The notes: generated from the letters alone by a model not told the origin. DNA of 64,000 bases from CAURNT01 sp963539215 (GCA_963539215.1 CAUTJT010000005.1:1-64000); one strand, 5' to 3'. Shown: positions 34,304-43,647, numbered from the stretch's first letter. Made by a program: numbers and translations.

Positions 34304-35956
34304 ATGACAGATATAGAAATTGCAAAGAAAACTAAACTTCTTCCTATAACAGAAATCGCAAAAAAAATAGGAATAGAAGACGATATAGAAAGCTATGGTA
34401 AATACAAAGCTAAAATAGATCTAAATGTTTTAGAAAAATTAGAAGCTAAAGCTAATGGAAAATTAATATTAGTTACAGCTATTACTCCAACTCCTTTTGG
34501 GGAAGGTAAAACAACAGTATCTATTGGACTTACTCAAAGTCTTAATAAACTTGGCTATTCATCAATAGTAGCACTTCGTGAACCTTCTATGGGTCCAGTA
34601 TTTGGATTGAAAGGAGGAGCAACAGGAGGTGGATTTTCTCAAGTTTTACCTATGGAGGATATTAATCTTCACTTTACAGGTGATTTTCATGCTATAACTG
34701 CAGCGAATAATTTAATAGCTGCAACTTTAGATAATCATTTAAATCGGGGTAATGAACTAGAAATAGATATCAATAACATCTATTTCAAAAGAGTTTTAGA
34801 CACTAATGATAGAGCTTTAAGAGAAATATCTATAGGACATGGTAAGATAAATGGACCTATAAGAGATGCTTCATTTAAAATAACTGTAGCAAGTGAAATT
34901 ATGGCTATACTTTGTCTTTCAGAAAATATATTTGATTTAAAGAAAAGAATAGGAAATATTATTATAGCCAAAAATATACATGGTGATTTTATACATGTTA
35001 AAGATTTAAAAGTAGAAGGAGCTGCAACAGTAATACTTAAAGAGGCTATAAAACCAAATCTTGTACAAACTACTGAAAATACTCCTGCGATATTACATGG
35101 TGGTCCTTTTGCTAATATTGCACATGGATGTAACTCTATACTTGCAACTAAAATGGCTCTTAAATTATCAGATTATACTGTAACTGAAGCTGGATTTGCT
35201 GCAGATTTAGGGGCAGAAAAATTCTTTGATATTAAATGTAGAATGGCAAATATAACACCTGATATAGTAGTTATAGTTGCAACTGTTCGTGCACTTAAAC
35301 ATCACGGTAATGGAAATTTAAAAGAAGGTCTTGAAAATTTAAGAAGACATATTGAAAATATATCACTATATAATTTACCTGTAGTTGTTGCTATAAATAA
35401 ATTTAGTGATGATAGTGATGAAGATATAGAATTAATAGAAGAATATACTAAAAAGAGAAATGTAAAATCTATACCTATTACGATACATGAAAATGGAGGT
35501 AACGGTGGAATACATCTTGCCGAAGAAATAGTTTCATTATTGAATCAAGAAGAAGATATTCCTTCTGAAAGTGTAAAATCATCATTTGAATTTTTGTATA
35601 CACTAGATAAAAGTATAGAAGAAAAAATAGAAATATTGTGTAGTAAAATATATGGTGCAGGAAGTATAGCTTATTCTGATAAAGCTAAAGAAAAAATTAA
35701 ATTATTTACAGAAAAAGGTTTTGATAAATTACCTATATGTATGTCAAAAACACCTGCATCATTATCAGATGATCCAAAACTTTTAGGATCACCTCGTGGA
35801 TTTGAATTTAAAATAACCGATGTAAATATATCAGCAGGTGCAGGATTTTTAGTGATCATGGCAGGAAATATATTAGATATGCCTGGTCTTCCAAAAATTC
35901 CAGCTGCAGAACATATAGATATAGATGAAAATGGAGAAATTATAGGATTAAGTTAG
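34304..35956 (+). CDS. fhs: Formate-tetrahydrofolate ligase
   Basis: 550 residues, near the usual length. It makes 10-formyl-THF from formate, ATP and THF. The P-loop ITPTPFGEGKTTVSIGL lies near residues 60-76; LREPSMGPVFGLKGGATGGG and ITAANNLIAATLDNH are diagnostic. In a fermenting anaerobe it links formate to purine and formyl-Met synthesis. folD and folA, which work on the same cofactor, lie at the far end of the window. A small surface protein gene follows after 7 bp. Confidence 0.97.
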   Translation: MTDIEIAKKTKLLPITEIAKKIGIEDDIESYGKYKAKIDLNVLEKLEAKANGKLILVTAITPTPFGEGKTTVSIGLTQSLNKLGYSSIVALREPSMGPVFGLKGGATGGGFSQVLPMEDINLHFTGDFHAITAANNLIAATLDNHLNRGNELEIDINNIYFKRVLDTNDRALREISIGHGKINGPIRDASFKITVASEIMAILCLSENIFDLKKRIGNIIIAKNIHGDFIHVKDLKVEGAATVILKEAIKPNLVQTTENTPAILHGGPFANIAHGCNSILATKMALKLSDYTVTEAGFAADLGAEKFFDIKCRMANITPDIVVIVATVRALKHHGNGNLKEGLENLRRHIENISLYNLPVVVAINKFSDDSDEDIELIEEYTKKRNVKSIPITIHENGGNGGIHLAEEIVSLLNQEEDIPSESVKSSFEFLYTLDKSIEEKIEILCSKIYGAGSIAYSDKAKEKIKLFTEKGFDKLPICMSKTPASLSDDPKLLGSPRGFEFKITDVNISAGAGFLVIMAGNILDMPGLPKIPAAEHIDIDENGEIIGLS

Positions 35957-35963
35957 GAGAATT

Positions 35964-36473
35964 ATGAAAAAAATATTATTATTATCAATTTTATTTGCTT
36001 TTGCTTCATGTTCAAGTTTAGGTGTTGAAGTTAAAGCACAGGCTAATACTTCTTATGGAGCTTATACTACATCAAACAATGATAAAGTAAGCTTTTTTGA
36101 TGGTGGCTTTAATGTTACAACTTACAAAAATATAATAAGCATACTATCAGATCTAGATTTAAAACTAGGAGTAGGTTTAGAAGGAGGAAAACTTAAGGCT
36201 ATTTCAGCTACAGATAATGACTTTGAAAATAAGCTTTATATAAGTCCTCAAGCAAGTGTAGAAATAAGTAAAAAAATGAGTTCAGATGTAAAATTACACG
36301 TAGGTGCCAATATAGGAACATTCCACGTATTAAAAGCTAAAGATATATCTATAAATAAAGTTACTGTGAAAGGAAGTTTAGGTGCTACTTATAAAAATGT
36401 ATTAACTGGTGAAGTTAGTTTAGGTTATCCTCAATACCTTTCAATAGGAGCCGGACTTAGAATAGGATTATAA
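35964..36473 (+). CDS. Small outer-membrane-type protein with lipobox-like signal
   Basis: 169 residues. The signal MKKILLLSILFAFASC ends in a lipobox-like LFAFASC (Cys16), so it may be a lipoprotein; a plain signal peptidase I site is the alternative. The mature part is all alternating polar/hydrophobic beta strands, ending in SLGATYKNVLTGEVSLGYPQ and a final GAGLRIGL strand, like small outer-membrane barrels. It resembles the protein at 45038-45748 in its last 40 residues (KGxLGxxYKN ... LxxGxGxRx). Co-transcribed with fhs (7-bp gap). Function unknown. Confidence 0.7.
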   Translation: MKKILLLSILFAFASCSSLGVEVKAQANTSYGAYTTSNNDKVSFFDGGFNVTTYKNIISILSDLDLKLGVGLEGGKLKAISATDNDFENKLYISPQASVEISKKMSSDVKLHVGANIGTFHVLKAKDISINKVTVKGSLGATYKNVLTGEVSLGYPQYLSIGAGLRIGL

Positions 36474-36478
36474 AAAAT

Positions 36479-36504
36479 AACGTGTCCTTAATTTAGGACA
36501 CGTT
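36479..36504. terminator. Bidirectional terminator, fhs unit and sialic acid operon
   Basis: AACGTGTCCT / AGGACACGTT, a perfect 10-bp stem with a 6-nt loop. T-rich tails lie on both sides. The last minus-strand gene's stop codon is inside it. Confidence 0.88.
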
Positions 36505-36751
36505 TTATATTTCTAATATATCTATTTTTATTACTTATTTTTTTATCATTAAATAAAAATACTTGCATCTCATCTAAGTAAAACTCTTCAACATCTTTAA
36601 AAGGTTTTTTTAATTTTTTAGAATTAACTTCTAAATATTCCTGTATAGTTTTATCAAAATCAAATAATATATTTTTCCTAACTCTACCTTTATTATTTAA
36701 TACTTTAATCATCATTTCATGTAAATAACTTTTAAATGATCTATCTAACAT
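36488..36751 (-). CDS. Small basic protein of unknown function
   Basis: 87 residues, lysine/arginine-rich and predicted mostly helical, with no signal, membrane segment or Cys. I do not recognise it. It begins at the last base of the preceding gene and its stop lies inside the operon terminator, so it is translated as the last gene of the sialic acid operon. Amphipathic pattern in KTIQEYLEVNSKKLKKPF. Confidence 0.6.
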   Translation of the reverse strand: MLDRSFKSYLHEMMIKVLNNKGRVRKNILFDFDKTIQEYLEVNSKKLKKPFKDVEEFYLDEMQVFLFNDKKISNKNRYIRNIKRVLN

Positions 36752-37011
36752 TATTTCTTTCTCCTAATAATATATATAACTATGTTCATAATAGCACTTG
36801 AAAGAACTACTGGAACATAGTTAATATACATTGCATAAGCCTTATCTCCCTGTGCAAAAAATAAAAGAATTACACTCACCATATTAATAATTAATGGTGG
36901 AAGATAGAGCTTATGCGTGACTTTATTAAGAAGGTAGGTTATAAATAACGAAACCAAAATATATATTTTACTATAATATAGCCAAAGAGCTATAAAATTA
37001 AATATATACAT
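36751..37011 (-). CDS. Small membrane protein of unknown function
   Basis: 86 residues with about three hydrophobic helices (residues 3-25, 36-53, 62-80) and a basic tail YIIRRKK. No family recognised. Both ends touch the neighbouring genes (1-bp overlaps), so it is translationally coupled to the MalG-type permease. It may help assemble or modulate the sialic acid transporter; that is position-based inference only. Confidence 0.65.
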   Translation of the reverse strand: MYIFNFIALWLYYSKIYILVSLFITYLLNKVTHKLYLPPLIINMVSVILLFFAQGDKAYAMYINYVPVVLSSAIMNIVIYIIRRKK

Positions 37012-37853
37012 TATCCTTTAACTGCTCCCATAGTTACACCTTGTGTGAAGTAGCTTTGGAACATTAAGAATACTATTATCATTGGTAATGAAGCAAGAGC
37101 CGCTCCTGCCATTAATAATCCATAATTTAAAGAGAATTCAGCTTGTTGTGCCATAGATGCAACTCCAAGTGGTAAAGTTTTCATTAAATCACTATTTGTA
37201 AATACAAGTTGTGAGAAATAGTCATTCCAACTTGCTATAAATGTAAATATAGCTAAGGCACCTATACCTGGTTTTACTATAGGTAAAACTATATTCCAGA
37301 AAGTTCTAATTTCTCCACATCCATCAATTCTTGCAGATTCAAGTAATTCATTAGGTACTGAGTGTGAAAATTGTTTCATCAAGAATACCCCAAATGGCCA
37401 TCCTACTGCTGGTAATATTAATGCCTTATATGTATCTATCCATCCAAGTTCTGTTATAAATCTTAATAAAGGTATTAAAATAACTTGTTTTGGTAATGCC
37501 ATAGCTGCAACAAATACTATAAATATTAAACTAACTCCTGGAAAACTCTTTTTAGCAAGAGCATATCCTGCAAGAGCTGCTGTACTACAAACTAATATTG
37601 TTGTCATAAATGATACAAAGACAGAGTTAAAGAACCATCTTAATGTATGAGAACCTGAAGCAAATAATAATTGTTCATAATTCTTTAATGTTGGTGTCAT
37701 TGGAAACCATTCAGGTGGTATGCTTATGGCAACCTCTTGTAACTTAAATGATCCTGTAAATATCCAATAAAATGGAAATATGAAAAATATTGCAAATCCT
37801 ATCAATATTATCATAGATATTACACCTATAGGTGTCGTCTTTTTGACTTCCAT
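37011..37853 (-). CDS. Sugar ABC permease, MalG type (probable sialic acid importer)
   Basis: 280 residues, six membrane helices. The EAA loop that contacts the ATPase reads ESARIDGCGEIRTFWNIVLP near residues 172-191. Pairs with the MalF-type permease 12 bp upstream. Type I sugar importer half. The neighbouring nanA/nanK/nanE genes suggest N-acetylneuraminate as cargo, as for the SatABC/NanUVW transporters of streptococci. Confidence 0.92.
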   Translation of the reverse strand: MEVKKTTPIGVISMIILIGFAIFFIFPFYWIFTGSFKLQEVAISIPPEWFPMTPTLKNYEQLLFASGSHTLRWFFNSVFVSFMTTILVCSTAALAGYALAKKSFPGVSLIFIVFVAAMALPKQVILIPLLRFITELGWIDTYKALILPAVGWPFGVFLMKQFSHSVPNELLESARIDGCGEIRTFWNIVLPIVKPGIGALAIFTFIASWNDYFSQLVFTNSDLMKTLPLGVASMAQQAEFSLNYGLLMAGAALASLPMIIVFLMFQSYFTQGVTMGAVKG

Positions 37854-37865
37854 ATTTTCTCCTCT

Positions 37866-38759
37866 CTAGTCTGCATCGTATGATAAGAACTTAAATTGTA
37901 AGATTGATATAATCCCTATAATCACAGCTAACACAACACCCATAGCTGTAGAAACTCCAAATCTACTTTGTACTATAGCTATTTGATAAACTAAATACAT
38001 TATAGTTGATGTAGAATAATTAGGTCCACCAGCTGTTAATAATTGTATTAAAGCAAATATTTGGAAACTATTAATTGTTGTAACAACAACAATATATAGA
38101 GTTGTTGGCTTAATTAAAGGCCATATAATATGTCTAAATGCATTAGCATCTGTTGCACCATCTATTTTTGATGCTTCAATTAAATCTTTAGGAACATTAC
38201 CTAAAGCTGCTACATATAAAATTATAGGTTGACCAACACTGGTAGTAATCAATATTGCTATAATTGCAAATATAGCAGTTTTAGGATCACCAAGCCAGTC
38301 AACATGTGAGTTAGTAATATGTGTACTATTTAAAATGTAATTTAGTATTCCATATTTAGGATGGTAAATCCAATTCCAAACAACTGTTACAGAAACAACT
38401 GAAGATATAGCTGGAATATAGAATATACCTCTAAAAAATGATCTAATGAAAGCATTTTTTTCATAAATGTTAATAGCAACAAATATTGAGAAAGCAACTA
38501 CTATAGGAACTGCTATTAAAGTTATTAAAACAGTATTAACAGTAGATTTTATAAATATATCATCACTGAATAAATTAATATAATTTTTTAAACCTACAAA
38601 TGTTATATTACGTCCTCTAAATTTAAATAATGATAAATAAACTCCTTTTATCATCGGATATAGTACAAACGTTAGGAAAAATACCATAACCGGAGCTATA
38701 AAAGCATAAGCACTATAATCTATTTTCTTCCAATTAATTTTTTTAATAGAAGCAAACAT
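37866..38759 (-). CDS. Sugar ABC permease, MalF type (probable sialic acid importer)
   Basis: 297 residues from the ATG at 38759, after AGAGAGGTGG; a GTG three codons earlier lies within that site. About six helices and the EAA loop EASKIDGATDANAFRHIIWP. Long N-terminal basic segment before the first helix, as in UgpA/MalF. A terminator-like hairpin separates it from the binding protein gene upstream. Confidence 0.92.
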   Translation of the reverse strand: MFASIKKINWKKIDYSAYAFIAPVMVFFLTFVLYPMIKGVYLSLFKFRGRNITFVGLKNYINLFSDDIFIKSTVNTVLITLIAVPIVVAFSIFVAINIYEKNAFIRSFFRGIFYIPAISSVVSVTVVWNWIYHPKYGILNYILNSTHITNSHVDWLGDPKTAIFAIIAILITTSVGQPIILYVAALGNVPKDLIEASKIDGATDANAFRHIIWPLIKPTTLYIVVVTTINSFQIFALIQLLTAGGPNYSTSTIMYLVYQIAIVQSRFGVSTAMGVVLAVIIGIISILQFKFLSYDAD

Positions 38760-38778
38760 TAATTCCACCTCTCTTTTT

Positions 38779-38805
38779 AAAAAGGTAGAGGGTAACCCCT
38801 CTACC
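38779..38805 (-). terminator. Intra-operon terminator/attenuator between binding protein and permeases
   Basis: Perfect 9-bp GC-rich stem GGTAGAGGG-GTTA-CCCTCTACC (38805-38784), then five Us. It stands between the binding-protein stop (38819) and the permease start (38759), a standard place for partial termination so that more binding protein than permease is made. Confidence 0.88.
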
Positions 38806-38818
38806 CATATATTAAATA

Positions 38819-40132
38819 TTATTTAGCATCTTCTATAGTCTTATTAGCATCAGCAACAAATTTATCTAAAGCATCTTTAGGTGAAATTTGTCCATTTAAT
38901 ACTGATTGAACCATATTGAACCATAATGGTCTCATTTGAGCATAACCATCTATAGTGTTGTAGTAAGATCCATATTGACCACTTAAGCTTTCTAAGAATT
39001 TAGTTTCTGCATCATCACCATATATTCCAGTTTGACCAGTTGGTGAGAAGTTCTTAGTTGCTTTAAGAGTTCTTAATCCCCATTCAGCATCATTAGTTAT
39101 AAAATCAACGAATTTTTTAGCTGCTGCTGCACGAGCTGCATCACCGTTATCAAATATAGCAGAACCTGCAAGTAAGAATTCATATTGAGCTTTTCCACTT
39201 TCATTAGGAAGTGCAACATAAATAGGATCTACTTTACCAGCAGCTATAGCTTCAGCATCTTGTCCTTTAAGACCTGGAGAATAAAGAATAGTTCCAGCAG
39301 CTTTACCACTTCTAAATGCTTCTAAAGCATCTTTAGCTTCAGCAGAAACACCTTTACCTAAAAGACCTGCATCATAAGCTTTTTTAATCCATTCCATAGC
39401 TTTAACACCATTTTCATCATTTATAGTGTATTTTTGAACTTTAGAATCTGTAATCCATGAATTATATAAGTTAGAAACGAAGGCTCTTGGACCTTGGTCC
39501 CCTGCTTGAGATTTAGTATAGAATAGTATTGGATCTATGCTTGCATCTTTTTTATGTATTTCAGTTAATAAAGCTTCAAATTCAGCTGGAGTCCAGTTTC
39601 TTCCTTCTTTATTTAAAGGTAATAATTCAGTAACTCCTAATTTATCTGTAAGAACTTTGTTAAATGCCATTACAAATGGTGCAGTTCCTAAAGGATAAAG
39701 ATATACTTTACCATCATAACTTGCAGCATTTATTACTGTTTCTGAATATTTAGATTTATCTATTTCATCAAATGCAACTAAATATCCTTTCTTAGCCCAA
39801 TCTATAACACGTCCTGGAGCATCTACTACAACGTCTGGAGTTGATTTAGATTGTATAGCTGTTTCTAATTTAGCTGGTCCATCAGTAAAGTCGATTTTTT
39901 GATACTCAACTTTAATATTTGGATATTTTGCTTCAAACGCAGCTATTAAAGCTTTGTCATATTCTTCAGGAGTTTTGAACTCTGAATCTGAAGTAAAGTT
40001 AGGGAATGACCAATATTTGATTGTTACTGGTGCATTTTCATCTACTTTAGTTTCAGCTTTTGAACCACAAGCAAATGCAGTTAAAGCTAATGTAGCTGAA
40101 GCTACTAATGTTTTAAAGATATTTCTTTTCAT
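38819..40132 (-). CDS. Family 1 sugar-binding lipoprotein (probable sialic acid binding)
   Basis: 437 residues from the ATG at 40132, following GGAGG; a TTG four codons earlier is inside that site. A lipoprotein signal ends in the lipobox TAFAC (Cys22). The mature sequence has family 1 features: VTIKYWSFPNF, PDVVVDAPGRVIDWAKKGYLV, GKVYLYPLGTAPFVMAFNK, and a C-terminal KDALDKFVADANKTIEDAK. It delivers the ligand to the two downstream permeases. Substrate assigned by operon context (nanA, nanK, nanE). Confidence 0.92.
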   Translation of the reverse strand: MKRNIFKTLVASATLALTAFACGSKAETKVDENAPVTIKYWSFPNFTSDSEFKTPEEYDKALIAAFEAKYPNIKVEYQKIDFTDGPAKLETAIQSKSTPDVVVDAPGRVIDWAKKGYLVAFDEIDKSKYSETVINAASYDGKVYLYPLGTAPFVMAFNKVLTDKLGVTELLPLNKEGRNWTPAEFEALLTEIHKKDASIDPILFYTKSQAGDQGPRAFVSNLYNSWITDSKVQKYTINDENGVKAMEWIKKAYDAGLLGKGVSAEAKDALEAFRSGKAAGTILYSPGLKGQDAEAIAAGKVDPIYVALPNESGKAQYEFLLAGSAIFDNGDAARAAAAKKFVDFITNDAEWGLRTLKATKNFSPTGQTGIYGDDAETKFLESLSGQYGSYYNTIDGYAQMRPLWFNMVQSVLNGQISPKDALDKFVADANKTIEDAK

Positions 40133-40155
40133 AAAAACCTCCAAAAATTTTTTAT

Positions 40156-41079
40156 TTAATATTTATTAATTACTTCTTCTATTTTTTCATTTATTCTTTC
40201 ACATAATTGTATATCTTCTTTATCTGTTATAGGAAGCATAGGTCCTCTAGGTTGTCCAGTTTCTACTCCTCTTAAGTGTAAAACATACTTAGCAACACCA
40301 TATAAAGAAGGTCCACCTAATAACATTTTAATAATTTCATTTACTTCATTTTGTAAACTACGAGCTTTTTCGAACTCTCTATTTTTCATAAATTCATCAA
40401 GTTTTAAGAATAATTCAGGCATAACACCATAAGTTCCACCTATACCACTATCTGCTCCTATCATTCTTCCTGCTATGAATTGTTCATCTGGTCCATTAAA
40501 CACTATGAACTCTCCGTTTTTTACTTGTTCCCCTATATATTTAAATTGTTGTAATTCAAATGTTGATTCTGAAGAACATTTAATTCCAATAACTTTATCC
40601 ATAGCTGCCATTTCTTTAAATAATGTAATTGGCAAATTAAATCTTGTTGTTTGTGGAATATGATATATTATAAACGGTAAATCTGTTGCATCTATCATAG
40701 ATTCCCAATGTTGTTTAACTGCCTTAGGTGAAAATCCATAATATACACATGGAATTGATGAAACTGCATCTACACCTAACTCTTCAGCATGTTTAGCAAG
40801 TCTTACAGATTCAGGAGTTGAATTAGCTCCTATATGAACTATTATAGTTAATTTTCCTCTAGCTTCTTCCATTACTGCTTCAAGAACAGCTTTTCTTTCT
40901 TCTTCACTTTGTAAAACTCCTTCACCTGAAGATCCATCAACATAAAGTCCTTTTACTCCTTTTTCAATGTAGTATCTTGTTAAAGCTTTAGCTCTTTCTC
41001 TACTAATATTTCCTTCATCATCATAAGTAGAATACATTGCTACAAATACCCCTTTGAATTTTTCTAAATCGTACTTCAT
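40156..41079 (-). CDS. nanA: N-acetylneuraminate lyase
   Basis: 307 residues, DapA/NanA fold. GSSGEG near residue 50 is the substrate carboxylate loop, Tyr in IIYHIPQ activates the keto acid, and the Schiff-base Lys is in VIGIKCSS. It splits sialic acid into N-acetylmannosamine and pyruvate. The surrounding nanK and nanE decide for lyase over dihydrodipicolinate synthase. The start ATGA-type overlap with nanK (4 bp) shows coupling. Confidence 0.94.
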   Translation of the reverse strand: MKYDLEKFKGVFVAMYSTYDDEGNISRERAKALTRYYIEKGVKGLYVDGSSGEGVLQSEEERKAVLEAVMEEARGKLTIIVHIGANSTPESVRLAKHAEELGVDAVSSIPCVYYGFSPKAVKQHWESMIDATDLPFIIYHIPQTTRFNLPITLFKEMAAMDKVIGIKCSSESTFELQQFKYIGEQVKNGEFIVFNGPDEQFIAGRMIGADSGIGGTYGVMPELFLKLDEFMKNREFEKARSLQNEVNEIIKMLLGGPSLYGVAKYVLHLRGVETGQPRGPMLPITDKEDIQLCERINEKIEEVINKY

Positions 41080-41936
41080 TGTTCTTCCTTTCTTTTTACA
41101 ATATAGTATATACCATATATACCTGCACCATTTTCTAATTTTGCTAGCTGTATATCAGGTTCAAAACTGCTATCTATTAATTTATTTTTTATAGAATCTT
41201 TAATTCTATTTTCTAGATATTCTCTTTGAGCTGTTATACCCCCACCAATAATTAAAGTATTAGGATTTAATATATATATAATATTTAGTATACCTTCACT
41301 TAAATTATCTATTAATTCATCAATAGCTTCTTTACATAATTTATTGCCTTTTTTAGCATTTTCAAAAATATATAAACCATCTACTTTTTTACCTAATTTT
41401 TTACTTACTGAATCTGTTAAATAAGTAGTTGATGCAAGTTCTTGATACATTTTACCTTTTAAAGGTAAATATCCTATTTCACCTGCTTTTTGAGTAGCTC
41501 CCTTATACAACTTTCCTTCTTGTATAAAAGCACCACCAACTCCAGTTCCTATAGTTAAACAGAATACATTACCTTTATATGAACCATAAAAATATTCACC
41601 AATAGCTGCACTGTTTACATCATTTTCAACAAAACAATCAAGATTAAATCTATCTTTTATCTCTTTTTTAAAATTAGTTCCTATATATCCAGGTATAGTC
41701 GGCCCTGCAAAAATTATTTCACCTTTTTCTGAATCTACAACTCCTGCTGTAGATATACCTATACAATCAAGATTATCATATGATTCTATAACATCTAGTA
41801 CATCTCTTAATATATGATTTTTATCTTTTTCTTTTCTTGTTGGAATTTTATTTATCTTAATATCCTTAAGATTATCATTTTCTATTAATGCATATTTTAT
41901 TGCTGTTCCACCTATATCAAAACATAATACACGCAT
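41076..41936 (-). CDS. nanK: N-acetylmannosamine kinase, ROK family without zinc motif
   Basis: 286 residues. DIGGTAIKYALI at the N-terminus is the ATP loop; ENDVNSAAIGE and LTIGTGVGGAFI are ROK landmarks. The usual ROK zinc motif (His, then CxCGxxGCxE) is missing: after GEIGYLPL the protein runs GKMYQELASTTYL with no Cys. A zinc-less NanK has, as I recall, been reported in Fusobacterium. It phosphorylates ManNAc for NanE. Overlaps nanA by 4 bp and touches nanE. Confidence 0.92.
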   Translation of the reverse strand: MRVLCFDIGGTAIKYALIENDNLKDIKINKIPTRKEKDKNHILRDVLDVIESYDNLDCIGISTAGVVDSEKGEIIFAGPTIPGYIGTNFKKEIKDRFNLDCFVENDVNSAAIGEYFYGSYKGNVFCLTIGTGVGGAFIQEGKLYKGATQKAGEIGYLPLKGKMYQELASTTYLTDSVSKKLGKKVDGLYIFENAKKGNKLCKEAIDELIDNLSEGILNIIYILNPNTLIIGGGITAQREYLENRIKDSIKNKLIDSSFEPDIQLAKLENGAGIYGIYYIVKRKEEQ

Positions 41937-42631
41937 TATAATCCCATACCTTTAATAAATCTTGTAGTAATTTCAAGAGGTCTTGTTATAGCTCCTCCTA
42001 CAACTACTGCATAAGCTCCACTTTCTAACATTTTTTTAGCTTGTTCCGGAGTATGTATTCTTCCTTCTGCAATTACTGGTATTTTTAATGTTTCAGATAA
42101 TCTCTTTATTAAATTAAAATTTGGTGCCTCATCATTTAATGTATAATCAGTATATCCATTTAATGTTGTTCCTACTAAATCTACACCTGCTTTTTCTGCA
42201 TTTACTCCTTCTTCATAATTAGATATATCTGCCATTAAAACTATTTCAGGATATTTTTCTTTAATTTCTTTAATAAACTCATTTATGCTTTTCCCGTCTC
42301 CTCTTTCTCTCATAGTACAATCAAGTGCTATAATATCACTCCCAGCTTCCATAAGTTCATCAATTTCTTTCATTGTAACTGTAATATATTGAGAAAAACC
42401 TTCGTATTGTCTTTTTATTAATCCTATAACAGGAACTTTAACTTCTTTTTTTATTTCTACTACATCAATAACTCCACTTGTTCTTATACCTTTTGCACCT
42501 GCTTGTAATGCTGCCCTTGCCATTAAAGGCATTATTGTTGAATTTTCAACATATAAAGGTTCACCAGGTAAAGCTTGACACGAAACTATTAATTGTCCTT
42601 TAAGACTTTCTAGCATTTCCTTTTTTCCCAT
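41936..42631 (-). CDS. nanE: N-acetylmannosamine-6-phosphate 2-epimerase
   Basis: 231 residues, TIM barrel. It begins ESLKGQLIVSCQALPGEPLY and has GTTLNGYTDYT and IAEGRIHTPEQAKKMLESGA near the phosphate site, all typical of NanE. Converts ManNAc-6-P to GlcNAc-6-P. NagA and NagB, which complete the path, are not in this window. Shares its last base region with the nanK start. Confidence 0.95.
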   Translation of the reverse strand: MGKKEMLESLKGQLIVSCQALPGEPLYVENSTIMPLMARAALQAGAKGIRTSGVIDVVEIKKEVKVPVIGLIKRQYEGFSQYITVTMKEIDELMEAGSDIIALDCTMRERGDGKSINEFIKEIKEKYPEIVLMADISNYEEGVNAEKAGVDLVGTTLNGYTDYTLNDEAPNFNLIKRLSETLKIPVIAEGRIHTPEQAKKMLESGAYAVVVGGAITRPLEITTRFIKGMGL

Positions 42632-42639
42632 ACTTCCTC

Positions 42640-43581
42640 CTACTTTAAGTTTAGACTAGCTTTTAATACATTACGAGTTCTAAACCCCGGCTTATATTCT
42701 CCATTTATTAAATACACATCATCTAATATTTTTAGTAATGTTGACCCACAAGTTGCATTTTCAATATTACCTTTAGATAATAATTCTAATTTTTCATTTA
42801 CTATATCATACACATATATATCTTTATTAAACTTAACTTCTTCTCTACTTTTATTAAAATATTCTTTTTTAAACTCTATATCACTTAATTTTTTTACAGC
42901 TTCATCAAAAATTTCTTTATTACATCCACCAGTAATTAAAACTTTTTCATTAGATATCTTTAAAAAAGAAGATCCCGTTAAATTAATATTTAAATCTTCT
43001 AATTGTTCCCATTTATCATTCAATATATCATACTTGTATGAATCTAAATGACATATATTGGAAGCTCCACTTAAAACATATATATATCCATTACTTTCAA
43101 AATATACACTCTGTTCACGAGGAATTCCTATAAAATCTGACTTTTTATTTAAACTTAAAGTCTCTAAATCAAATTCATATACATTTTCTTTACCAAAATA
43201 TATTTTCCCTTTATATATACAACCATATCCTCCAACTACTTCAAAACCTAAATCATAAATTTCCTCTTCTTGTAATTCATTGTTTTTAAAATAGTATTTA
43301 TATATCTTAGTATTGCCAGCTCCTGATATGAAATATATTATATTATTTTCTTTTAAACATATTCCTCTATCTGGTGCTATATTCCCCATTTTTTTACTTA
43401 TTAAATTAAAATTCGTATCGTATATATACATGTCTTTATGAGTTACACGCATACCCTGAGGTGGTACCCCATCTGGAAAGTTTGATCCTCCATAAAGTAT
43501 TACCTTATCATCTATACTTTCACAAAATAGTGATGTTAATCCTATAGCATGACCTATTTCTTTAATCTTTTTAAATTCCAT
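42640..43581 (-). CDS. Cytoplasmic kelch-repeat mutarotase, NanM-like
   Basis: 313 residues, kelch beta-propeller repeats such as GGSNFPDGVPPQG near the start, FISGAGN, YVLSGASN, VLITGGCN and LINGEYKPGFRT at the end. These match the sialic acid mutarotase group (YjhT/NanM), in particular, I think, the cyclically permuted subfamily. No signal peptide, unlike periplasmic E. coli NanM, so it would act on cytoplasmic sialic acid. Its place inside the nan operon, 9 bp before nanE, supports the role. Confidence 0.85.
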   Translation of the reverse strand: MEFKKIKEIGHAIGLTSLFCESIDDKVILYGGSNFPDGVPPQGMRVTHKDMYIYDTNFNLISKKMGNIAPDRGICLKENNIIYFISGAGNTKIYKYYFKNNELQEEEIYDLGFEVVGGYGCIYKGKIYFGKENVYEFDLETLSLNKKSDFIGIPREQSVYFESNGYIYVLSGASNICHLDSYKYDILNDKWEQLEDLNINLTGSSFLKISNEKVLITGGCNKEIFDEAVKKLSDIEFKKEYFNKSREEVKFNKDIYVYDIVNEKLELLSKGNIENATCGSTLLKILDDVYLINGEYKPGFRTRNVLKASLNLK

Positions 43582-43599
43582 ATAAACTCCTTGATTATG

Positions 43600-43621
43600 C
43601 AGGGGCTTAAATAAGCCCCTG
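43600..43621 (-). promoter_or_regulatory. Stable RNA hairpin between ABC ATPase and NanM-like genes
   Basis: Perfect CAGGGGCTT-ATTT-AAGCCCCTG stem, 9 bp, mostly GC, without a U-run after it (the Us lie before it). It sits about 18 bp upstream of the mutarotase start. Not a terminator by structure; a processing or 3'-end stabilising hairpin is more likely. Confidence 0.7.
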
Positions 43622-43647
43622 AAAAAAAGAAAGAAAGTGAGAAAATA

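Noticed and set aside
43600..43628. Terminator between ABC ATPase and mutarotase
   Set aside because: The U-run lies before the hairpin, not after it, on the transcribed strand; kept as a processing-type hairpin instead.
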